Shown: positions 36,363 through 42,977 of the stretch, piece after piece
Layout of the letters: the number at the start of each line of letters is the position of its first letter
Position numbering within the stretch: the stretch's first letter is position 1
Source of the DNA: Sulfopaludibacter sp035606355
GTDB taxonomy: Bacteria; Acidobacteriota; Terriglobia; Bryobacterales; Bryobacteraceae
Assembly: GCA_035606355.1 (NCBI GenBank)
Contig: DATNFO010000055.1
Location: 22,722-86,721, forward strand
Direction: 5' to 3'
DNA: 64,000 bases
Translations under genes and position numbers: made by a program
The notes under the pieces: generated by a model
Seen by the model: the letters and a program-made list of their open reading frames with translations, nothing else
The model's database searches: none
Told to the model about the DNA's origin: nothing

Positions 36363-36722
36363 ATGCTTAACCACTTGGTTAACGATTCCGCAGAGACCTC
36401 CGCCGTCTTCGCCGCCCTGGCCGATGCCACGCGCCGCCGCATCCTTCTCTCTTTGGCCACCGACGACGAGCGCCCCGTAACCGAGCTGGCCAAGCCTTTC
36501 AGCATCTCCTCGCCCGCCATTTCGCGCCACCTGCGAATACTCGAACGCGCCCGCCTGATCCACAGACGCCAGGAAGGCAGAAACCACCTCATCCGGCCCA
36601 ATCAGTCGGGACTTGTTCTCGCCCGCCAATGGCTCGTGCAATGCGAAGCCGGGTGGAATCACAGCTTTGACGCGCTTGACAGGCTTCTCGGAAATCAGCA
36701 CAGAAAGGAAACCAAGGCATGA
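36363..36722 (+). CDS. ArsR/SmtB-family transcriptional regulator
   Basis: 119 residues from ATG 36363 (MLNHLVNDSAETSAVFAALA). The winged helix-turn-helix is complete: DATRRRILLSLATDDERPVT, ELAKPFSISSPAISRHLRIL, ERARLIHRRQEGRNHLIRPN. It lacks the Cys metal-site motif of ArsR proper, and belongs to the subgroup that sits in front of SRPBCC-domain genes. The palindrome TTAACC-ACTT-GGTTAA covers codons 2-7, probably its own operator. The stop overlaps the next start (ATGA), the first of three such overlaps, so four genes form one translationally coupled operon regulated by this protein. The effector is unknown. Confidence 0.9.
   Translation: MLNHLVNDSAETSAVFAALADATRRRILLSLATDDERPVTELAKPFSISSPAISRHLRILERARLIHRRQEGRNHLIRPNQSGLVLARQWLVQCEAGWNHSFDALDRLLGNQHRKETKA
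36367..36382. promoter_or_regulatory. Palindromic operator candidate overlapping the arsR-type start
   Basis: TTAACC at 36367-36372 and GGTTAA at 36377-36382 form a perfect inverted repeat with a 4-base spacer inside the first codons of the regulator. Palindromes of this kind at the start of ArsR-SRPBCC operons fit autoregulation. The palindrome is seen; binding is inferred. Confidence 0.5.
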
Positions 36723-37156
36723 ACCAAGCAGGACAATTGCGGATCGTTCGGGAATTCGCCGCTCCGCGTCCGGAGGTCTTTTCCTGGTGGGCCGCACCGG
36801 AAAAGCTGTCCCAATGGTCCGGCTGCAAAGAAGCCACAACCTGCCGCGTGGAAATGGACTTCCGCGTAGGCGGATCATTCACGCAGCGGATGCAGCTGCA
36901 AGGACTCGGCGAATTCGTTATAACCGGACGTTACGAGGAGATCGTCGTGCCCGAGCGCATCGTCTACGTCGCGGACCTTAGCTTTGCAACATCACGAGTC
37001 GCGGTCGAGTTTACTGAGACGGTCACGGGCACCCGTGTGACGGTCTCGCAGGAAGGTCTCGATCACCCGGTCGTCTTCGACAACGTCTCACGCGGGACCG
37101 CGGACTCTTTCGCGAAACTGGAAACGTTGTTGACGCCATGCAAGGAGCTCGCATGA
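36719..37156 (+). CDS. SRPBCC-domain protein (AHSA1-like)
   Basis: 145 residues starting in the ATGA that ends the regulator. It shows the START/Bet v 1-like fold of AHSA1-type proteins: LRIVREFAAPRPEVFSWWAA, the W-S motif KLSQWSGC, MDFRVGGSFTQRMQ, GRYEEIVVPERIVYV, TRVAVEFTETVTGTRVTVSQ and the last helix. The fold encloses a hydrophobic pocket that binds small molecules. Members next to ArsR regulators are common in soil bacteria but their ligands are mostly unknown. Cytoplasmic, coupled at both ends by ATGA overlaps. Confidence 0.9.
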   Translation: MNQAGQLRIVREFAAPRPEVFSWWAAPEKLSQWSGCKEATTCRVEMDFRVGGSFTQRMQLQGLGEFVITGRYEEIVVPERIVYVADLSFATSRVAVEFTETVTGTRVTVSQEGLDHPVVFDNVSRGTADSFAKLETLLTPCKELA

Positions 37157-37563
37157 ACTACACGAGGATCCTTCTCGCAGCGGTGGGCGCGACGATCGCG
37201 TATTTCGCGTTCGGCGGACTCACCTTCGTGCTGTTGCCGGGCATGAAAAATGAATTTTCCAAATACCCGAACTTATACCGGTCCCGGGAGAGCATGAACG
37301 CTGCTATGCCCATCGGCATGGCCGGCATATTCTTCGGGATCCTGGTGGTGAGTTATCTCTATGCCACGACGGTGAACAGCGGCGGTGGTCTGATGGCGGG
37401 CCTGAAGTTCGGCGTCCTCATCGGAGTATTTGTGGTGTGCGCGTCCGTCCTCCACAATCACATGAACCTCAACATCGGTTGGACGATGACGCTCATGCAG
37501 TCGGTAGCCTACCTGGCGGAGTGGATTGTCGTAGGGTTGGCCATCGGAGCCATCTATAAATGA
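37153..37563 (+). CDS. Four-helix membrane protein of unknown function
   Basis: 136 residues from ATG 37153, overlapping the SRPBCC stop. Four hydrophobic segments are visible: ILLAAVGATIAYFAFGGLTF, GMAGIFFGILVVSYLYAT, GGLMAGLKFGVLIGVFVVCA and LMQSVAYLAEWIVVGLAIGA. Between helices 1 and 2 is a polar loop (KNEFSKYPNLYRSRESMN). No transporter or enzyme motif is recognised; small integral proteins of this shape are frequent in ArsR/SRPBCC operons. Its TGA overlaps the next ATG. Confidence 0.82.
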   Translation: MNYTRILLAAVGATIAYFAFGGLTFVLLPGMKNEFSKYPNLYRSRESMNAAMPIGMAGIFFGILVVSYLYATTVNSGGGLMAGLKFGVLIGVFVVCASVLHNHMNLNIGWTMTLMQSVAYLAEWIVVGLAIGAIYK

Positions 37564-37901
37564 AATCCAAATACACCGGCCCTCCGGAGAAATTTGCCCT
37601 ATATGAGAAACTCATCGCCGGCATTTCCGCGGTCGAACTGAAAGGGGCTGCCAATCCCTACACTTCGATCAATGGCCACATGACCAGTCGTCTCGATCCT
37701 TCCGGCAAGCTGGCGCTCCGCTTGCCTCCCGATGAGCGCGAGAAATTCTTGAGTAAGTACGATGCCAAACTCTTCGAGTCCTACGGCATCGTACAAAAGG
37801 AATACATCGAGGTCCCCGACGCGCTCCTGAGGAAAACTGCCGAACTCAAGCGCTACTTCGAAATCAGCGTCAAGTACGTCCAGACACTCAAGCCGAAGTA
37901 A
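37560..37901 (+). CDS. Small TfoX-N-terminal-like protein
   Basis: 113 residues, last gene of the ArsR operon (ATGA overlap with the membrane protein). The pattern SKYTGPPEKFALYEKLIAGI, NPYTSINGHMTSRLDPSGKL, ALRLPPDEREKFLSKYDA, YIEVPDALLRKTAELKRYFE resembles the TfoX/Sxy N-terminal-like single-domain proteins often found beside SRPBCC genes. The domain assignment is moderate; no enzymatic motif is seen. The stop lies immediately before an IS21 remnant, so the operon end coincides with an insertion boundary. Confidence 0.78.
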   Translation: MKSKYTGPPEKFALYEKLIAGISAVELKGAANPYTSINGHMTSRLDPSGKLALRLPPDEREKFLSKYDAKLFESYGIVQKEYIEVPDALLRKTAELKRYFEISVKYVQTLKPK

Positions 37902-38330
37902 CCACCGCTGGCGCGCCGACCGCCGTTCCCAGGTGATCATTCCGCCCCGTGGCCCGATCGGGGAGATAGCCCGCCATCAACCGCTCCGACGTCGAGTCAT
38001 ACGTGGCTGTCCTTGGTTTTGGCTTGAATGACATCGCGGTACAACTCCAAGTGCCGGATCAACGGATCGATCTGGCGCAGGCTCAGCGGCGCCGGCACCT
38101 GCGCTCCAGATAGCGGCGCACGAAACGGTACTGCCCGGTGCCCATCTCTAGCGCCATCGCGCAAGCATCCTCCACCGTGGCGTTACCGTACTTCTTGACC
38201 AGCGACAGAATCCCCAGGATGTGACGCACAGCGGTTTCCCCCTTGGTTTGGTGCAGGCCTCGGCACAAGATGCCAAGTGTTGATGTCCTGCCGTTCCATC
38301 CTTGAGTCCACCAAGAGCAAAAAGCAGGTC
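37902..38330 (-). mobile_element. Remnant of an IS21-family element (istA 3' end and istB start)
   Basis: On the minus strand a piece reads ILSLVKKYGNATVEDACAMA, LEMGTGQYRFVRRYLERR and, after a frameshift near 38093, VPAPLSLRQIDPLIRHLELY and RDVIQAKTKDSHV ending at TGA 37998. This matches my memory of the C-terminal end of IS21 IstA transposases. The stop overlaps an ATG (ATGA), the usual istA-istB junction, but the istB frame dies after a few codons although SERLMAGYLPD can be read in another frame. The N-terminal catalytic part is missing. Between about 38270 and 38499 more broken minus-strand frames are present that I cannot assign. Confidence 0.5.
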
Positions 38331-38499
38331 ATATCGCTCGGCCCGGTCGTATTTCGCCACCGCGCAGTTACCAGAATACGTCTACCTTGCTTGAGAGCGT
38401 GAGAAACAACGGCGAACTCGCGCACATCAAGTGGGTTTCCGGTGGCTAACCAGCGCACACCGCGGTTCGTCAAACCGCTGAAAACGGAAGCAGACGCGC

Positions 38500-39159
38500 A
38501 TGAAAATCACGCGACTTGCCATCTTCGTCGCGGCGTGTGCCTTCGCGCAGACACGGCTTTCTTTCGAGGCCGCATCCATCAAGCCTCATCCCGGCATAAT
38601 CCAGTTTTCGCAAGACCCCCACGTCGAGGGCCGTCGCGTAGTGGGTACGGCGAGCACGCTGCTCGATTTCATCACGGTCGCCTACCAAATCCGCTACGAC
38701 CAGATCGCTGGCGCACCCAAATGGGCCGACACGGAGCACTACGACTTTCAAGCCACCGCAGGGCCGGGCGGTAAGCCGCTATCCGCCGCCGAATTCCATG
38801 CCATGCTCCAGGCGCTCTTCGCTGATCGCTTCCAGCTAGAAGTGCATCGTGAAACCATAGAACTGTCCGTTTATGCAATGGTGGTCGCGAAGGGCGGTCC
38901 CAAACTGACCACCGTTCCAGCGACGGAACAAGGCGGCTGCAGCGTCACCGCGGGAGAGCACGGCAACCACATGGAGTGCGCCAAGGCGACGCTGGATCGC
39001 TTGGCAAGGCAACTGACCTACACCGCCGGGCATCCCATTGAAGACCGAACCGGCCTGAAGGGCTTCTACAAGTTAACCCTGGACTGGTGGCCCGCCAATC
39101 GCGAGATGCCCGCCGACCTGAACGTCCCGGACATGTTCCACGCCGTCCAGGATCAGCTA
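38500..39159 (+). pseudogene. TIGR03435 family gene interrupted by an IS630 element
   Basis: 220 codons of a typical TIGR03435 protein from ATG 38500: signal MKITRLAIFVAACAFAQ, then LSFEAASIKPHPG, LLDFITVAYQIRYDQIAGAP, DFQATAGPGGKPLSAAEFHA, MLQALFADRFQLEVHRETIE, YAMVVAKGGPKL and EDRTGLKGFYKLTLDWW. Homology stops at FHAVQDQL, where the IS630 left end begins (39160). The frame runs on into the IS to 39285 and would add about 40 foreign residues. The expected ending (a short strand and DH.E motif) was not found right of the IS, so more than a simple insertion has occurred. Confidence 0.85.
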
Positions 39160-40303
39160 GTGTCGTGTCTCAGAAATGTCTTTACCCTTAGACTGAAAGG
39201 GCGCATCCTGTTTGAGGAATGCCATTCGCGTCGGCTTCGGCCCTTGATGTCAGCGACGCGGACCGGCGGGAACTGTCGGTGTTAAGCAGTGCTCGCGCGG
39301 CTCCCCAGGGGATCGCAATGCGCGCCCGTATTGTCCTTGGCGCCGCCGATGGGGTGGCCAACAAGGTTCTGGCTCGGCAACTCTCAACCAGTCTCCCTAC
39401 CGTATTGCTCTGGAGGCGACGATTCATGGAGGAGGGTCTGATCGGGATACTCGATGATCGACCGAGATCCGGTCGGCCCAAGCAGATCTCGCCTGATCAA
39501 GAGGCTGCGCTGATTGAAAAGACGTTGCATACCAGACCGAAAAACGCAACGCATTGGAGCGTGCGGCTGATGGCGCGGGAATCGGGATTGAGCCGCGCGA
39601 CAGTCCGGCGGATCTGGAGTAACCACCATCTCCAACCACACCGTGTAGAATCAATTAAATTCAGCACGGACCCGGCGTTTGTCGCCAAAGTCCGCGACAT
39701 CGTGGGCCTATATCTGAACCCTCCGGACAAGGCGATTGTGCTGAGTGTAGACGAGAAGAGCCAAATTCAGGCACTGGATCGCACTCAGCCCATCCTTCCC
39801 CTTCGGCCAGGACTGCCCGAGCGACAAACTCACGACTACGAAAGGCACGGCACGACCACGCTATTTGCCGCGCTGGATGTGGCGCTCGGCAAGGTCATCG
39901 GCCAGTGCCAGCCGCGCCATCGTCATCAGGAATTTCTACGTTTTCTCGAAAAGATCGATGCCGCTACACCGGCCAACACGCCGATCCATCTGATCCTGGA
40001 CAACTACGAAACCCACAAACATCCAGAAGTGAAATTATGGTTCGAAAAGCATCCCCGGTACCACATGCACTTCACCCCGACCAGTGCCTCCTGGCTAAAT
40101 CAGGTCGAACTCTGGTTCGCCGAAATCACGCGAACGCGAATCCGACGAGGAACATTCCGGTCCGTCAGAGACCTCGAGAAGGCAATGCGCGAGTATATCC
40201 GCGCCAACAACAAAGCTCCGAAGCCATTCCAATGGGTCGCCAGTGCCAACAAAATTATCGCGAAGGTCCGCAAGTATATAAACGAACTTTAGAGACAGGA
40301 GAC
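39160..40303 (+). mobile_element. Complete IS630-family insertion sequence
   Basis: 1144 bases bounded by TA on both sides (39158-39159 and 40304-40305), the target duplication typical of IS630/Tc1. The ends are imperfect inverted repeats: left GTGTCGTGTCTCAGAAATG, right (complement) GTCTCCTGTCTCTAAAGTT. One intact transposase gene fills it. The intact frame and clear ends suggest a recent insertion, in contrast to the decayed neighbours. Confidence 0.88.
39219..40292 (+). CDS. IS630-family DDE transposase
   Basis: 357 residues from ATG 39219 (GAGGA just upstream). The N-terminal third contains two helix-turn-helix units (VANKVLARQLSTSLPTVLLW; HWSVRLMARESGLSRATVRR). The DDE catalytic domain shows LSVDEKSQIQALDRTQP (first Asp), HLILDNYETHKHPEV (second Asp) and FTPTSASWLNQVELWFAEIT (Glu). 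It cuts and pastes the surrounding element into TA sites. All catalytic residues are present, so it may be active. Confidence 0.95.
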   Translation: MPFASASALDVSDADRRELSVLSSARAAPQGIAMRARIVLGAADGVANKVLARQLSTSLPTVLLWRRRFMEEGLIGILDDRPRSGRPKQISPDQEAALIEKTLHTRPKNATHWSVRLMARESGLSRATVRRIWSNHHLQPHRVESIKFSTDPAFVAKVRDIVGLYLNPPDKAIVLSVDEKSQIQALDRTQPILPLRPGLPERQTHDYERHGTTTLFAALDVALGKVIGQCQPRHRHQEFLRFLEKIDAATPANTPIHLILDNYETHKHPEVKLWFEKHPRYHMHFTPTSASWLNQVELWFAEITRTRIRRGTFRSVRDLEKAMREYIRANNKAPKPFQWVASANKIIAKVRKYINEL

Positions 40304-40613
40304 TAGTGAGGCAACGGAACCGAAAGGCCGGCAACGGATAGGCCGCACCCAAACCACCGCGCCACATCTCGACTCTACGCTGAGAGAAAGCGAATGCCCG
40401 AATATTGGCCGCGCGATATTCGACGCGCCGGCTGTTAACTGAGGAGACACCCAGTTCCAAAGAGGAACGTGTGGCTCGGTGGGTGACACTCGAATCCATG
40501 ATTGACTGCAGCGGGCGTTAACTGAAACTGCGATCGCGTTCCAGTCTACATGCCACCCCAAGCGTTCACACGATTCGGTTTGCCTCATCACGGGTTTTGA
40601 CAAGTTCTGATCT

Positions 40614-40658
40614 CCGTTAACGGAAGGGTTGCAGGTTCGAGTCTTGTCCGCGGAGCCA
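40614..40658 (+). other. 3' half of a tRNA-Asn gene (probable att site remnant)
   Basis: From the anticodon loop CCGTTAA (anticodon GTT, Asn) to the encoded CCA end at 40656-40658, the sequence follows a tRNA: 3' anticodon stem CGGAA, variable region, T arm GCAGG-TTCGAGT-CTTGT, acceptor strand CCGCGGA, G, CCA. The 5' half does not fold (no matching acceptor, D arm or 5' anticodon stem in the 50 bases before). A copy that begins in the anticodon loop is what integrases leave when elements insert in tRNA genes. It is not a working tRNA. Confidence 0.55.
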
Positions 40659-40723
40659 GATATCACTTCTGGCCGTTTCCGCCGATCTCCCGACGCGGCC
40701 GGCCGTGCGCCGTCGGCATCGCG

Positions 40724-41110
40724 CTAATGGCTCTCATTGATTTCGATCCTGAAATTCTCGAACAGGGCGCGGTCGCGATACGTGAACATCCCGGCGTCGA
40801 GCGGCCCTTCGCGCCAGCCACGTCGGCCTCGCCGATCTTCCGCCAGCGCGCACGGTCTTCGCTCTCGTAGCCGGTGAAGTGCGCGCCTCGCCGCTCCAGC
40901 TTCAGCCAGTGCGGCCCACCGAATACCCTTCGATGTTGGTGTGGCCATCGAGTTTGCCTTTGCCGCTCGCGTCCCACTCCAGATAGGATCCATCGGCCGG
41001 CGACGAACTGAAGATCACGTACCCCGGAGCGTGTCCCGCGCCCGCGATGTCCAGCGCATACTCCCCGCCCGCGATTTCGATGACGTTCTCACCCCATGTA
41101 GCGGCGACCG
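40724..41110 (-). pseudogene. Frameshifted fragment of an exported sandwich-fold protein
   Basis: Three minus-strand frames join into one sequence: ENVIEIAGGEYALDIAGAGH, GYVIFSSSPADGSYLEWDAS, GKGKLDGHTNIEGYSV, then GPHWLKLERRGAHFTGYESE, DRARWRKIGEADVAGAKG, then LDAGMFTYRDRALFENFRIE to the stop at 40724. Shifts lie at about 40917 (G run) and 40797 (C run). The pattern (a WLKL..R....G..S.D...W..IG strand set) resembles the laminin-G/DUF1080-like sandwich domains attached to secreted glycosidases. The N-terminal part is absent. Function was probably sugar binding or hydrolysis; this is inference. Confidence 0.55.
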
Positions 41111-41131
41111 AGCCTTTGCTACACTCTTCGG

Positions 41132-42667
41132 ATGTGCCCGGCCCGCGCGGGAGTTCTGTTCCTGTCAATTCAGGGAATCCTGGTCGCGCATCCGTGCGCG
41201 CCCTGCCATGCCCGTGAAGTTGCTGGCTACCAGCGGAACGCAATGAGCCGCTCTCTCCGGACCGCGTCGGGGGAAGCCGATGGCGAATACGATCACGCCA
41301 AATCCAGCACGCGGTTTCTGGTCCGATCTAGAGGCGCGCTCTATCAACGCATGGAGCACGACTCGCAGAACTCGGATTACCGGATCGATTACATCATCGG
41401 GTCAGGCAGCCGCGCTTCGTGCTATCTGGCGCGCGTCGGCGATCATCTTTTCGAGTCACCCATCTGCCGGTATCCGAACCGGGGATACGCCATGGCGCCC
41501 GGTTATGAAGAGAATCCGGCGCCCGGTTTCACGAGGCCGGTAACAGTCGAATGTCTCTTATGCCATTCCGGTTCGCCGCTGCCGATACCCGGAACTCTTA
41601 ACGGATATCGGACCCCGGCGTTTTCCGAAGAAGCGATCTCCTGTGATCGTTGCCATGGCGATCCAACTGCGCATCTAAAACGGCCGGTTCCCGGGTCTAT
41701 TGTGAACCCCGTTAAACTGCCGCCTGCCGAACGGGATTCGATTTGCGAGCGGTGCCATTTGGCCGGAGCGATTCGCGTCCTGAACCCGGGAAAGAGTCTT
41801 ACCGATTTTCGCCCCGGTCAGCCGCTGGAGAGCGCGTTCACCACATACGTGGCTTCAGCGCCGGAAGGCGGCGGCGCGCCGCTTCTTGTGATCAGCCAAT
41901 CCGAACAGTTGGCGCAAAGTCGTTGCTTGATCGCCAGTCAGGGCCGGATGTGGTGCGGCACGTGCCACGATCCGCACGATCCGCCGAAGGATGCTGTATC
42001 GTACTATCGCGGCCGGTGTTTGAGTTGCCATCGGCAGGCGCTTCCGACCGATCACCGTGCCCGCGCCACCGACTGCGTCTCATGTCACATGCCGAGGCGC
42101 GAAGCTATGGACGGCGGCCACACCGCATTCACCGATCACCGCATCCAACGCCGGCCGGAAAAAGAGAACCCGGCCGTGCCCATCCAGGCGCTCCGAGCGT
42201 GGCGCCAACCCCCCGCCGCCTTTCGCGATCGTAACCGCGCGCTGGCCTGGAACTACGTCGGGATCCGCGATTCGGCGTTCGCCATGTTGTCAGAAAGCTA
42301 TCAGATGCTGCTCCCCTTGGAAAAGACTTTCCCAAATGATCCGGATGTACTGGCGGCGCTTGGAAATGCGCTGTTGAATCGGGACCAGGCTTCGGACGCC
42401 GCCAAGTTCTTCGAACGCGCCTTAGCGGCGAGACACGACGACCCGTCGCTCGAGGACGACGCCGGCCAGGCATACCTTAATGCTGGTGACAAGCCATCCG
42501 CGGCACGCCACTTCGAAAAGGCGCTAACGCTGGATCCGTTATTGCTGCCGGATATTGAAGCGCTGCTGCAGATTTATCGGGAGAGCGGCGATAAGGACGC
42601 CGAATCCGCCCTCATGCGCCGCGTGCAGAAGGCGATGAAAACTGCGCCTCCGGCTACAAAACACTAG
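41132..42667 (+). CDS. Secreted seven-heme c-type cytochrome with C-terminal TPR repeats
   Basis: 511 residues from ATG 41132 with a hydrophobic export signal (RAGVLFLSIQGILVAHP). Seven CxxCH heme sites are present: CAPCH (22-26), CLLCH, CDRCH, CERCH, CGTCH, CLSCH and CVSCH, arranged like the cytochrome c554/tetraheme-plus group, with further His residues as possible axial ligands. From about residue 380 it changes to TPR units (PNDPDVLAALGNALLNRDQA, SDAAKFFERALAARHDDPSL, PSAARHFEKALTLDP). It should be a periplasmic electron carrier with a protein-docking tail. Redox partner and reaction are unknown. The gene is intact and begins just right of the decayed island. Confidence 0.92.
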   Translation: MCPARAGVLFLSIQGILVAHPCAPCHAREVAGYQRNAMSRSLRTASGEADGEYDHAKSSTRFLVRSRGALYQRMEHDSQNSDYRIDYIIGSGSRASCYLARVGDHLFESPICRYPNRGYAMAPGYEENPAPGFTRPVTVECLLCHSGSPLPIPGTLNGYRTPAFSEEAISCDRCHGDPTAHLKRPVPGSIVNPVKLPPAERDSICERCHLAGAIRVLNPGKSLTDFRPGQPLESAFTTYVASAPEGGGAPLLVISQSEQLAQSRCLIASQGRMWCGTCHDPHDPPKDAVSYYRGRCLSCHRQALPTDHRARATDCVSCHMPRREAMDGGHTAFTDHRIQRRPEKENPAVPIQALRAWRQPPAAFRDRNRALAWNYVGIRDSAFAMLSESYQMLLPLEKTFPNDPDVLAALGNALLNRDQASDAAKFFERALAARHDDPSLEDDAGQAYLNAGDKPSAARHFEKALTLDPLLLPDIEALLQIYRESGDKDAESALMRRVQKAMKTAPPATKH

Positions 42668-42904
42668 TTTGCGTCGGGTTAATGCGTGGGTTCCATCGAC
42701 ATGGATTTCACGAACCTAAGCCAGTCGGTTCACGGCGCCCCGAGTTCGGATTCACTGCGACACGCCTCGGGCTGAATCGCAAGGTAGTAGTCGGCCACTG
42801 CGTTGGAGTGAAGCTGCTTACCTGCTGAGCAGCAAGTGTTAAACGGATATGATCTAGTGGCATGAATAGGACAACCTAAGTTGGTGGTTCAGTTATTTTA
42901 GGTC

Positions 42905-42933
42905 TTGCATGTTCCTCGGTAACCGCTTACAAT
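42905..42933 (+). promoter_or_regulatory. Sigma-70-type promoter of the TonB receptor gene
   Basis: TTGCAT (42905-42910) and TACAAT (42928-42933) are separated by exactly 17 bases. The rest of the 310-base gap 42668-42977 shows no gene. AGGAGGG precedes the receptor ATG at 42978, leaving a leader of about 38 bases. Confidence 0.6.
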
Positions 42934-42977
42934 AGCCCCACAACTCAGCGGGTTTTGTTGGCAAGTAGGAGGGTGAA

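Noticed and set aside
40560..40658. Functional tRNA gene
   Set aside because: Only the 3' half fits; no 5' acceptor strand, D arm or paired anticodon stem could be found.
40289..40666. Minus-strand frame containing the phrase DKTRTCNPSVNG
   Set aside because: This phrase is a known artefact of translating tRNA genes in antisense; here it runs over the tRNA-Asn 3' half.
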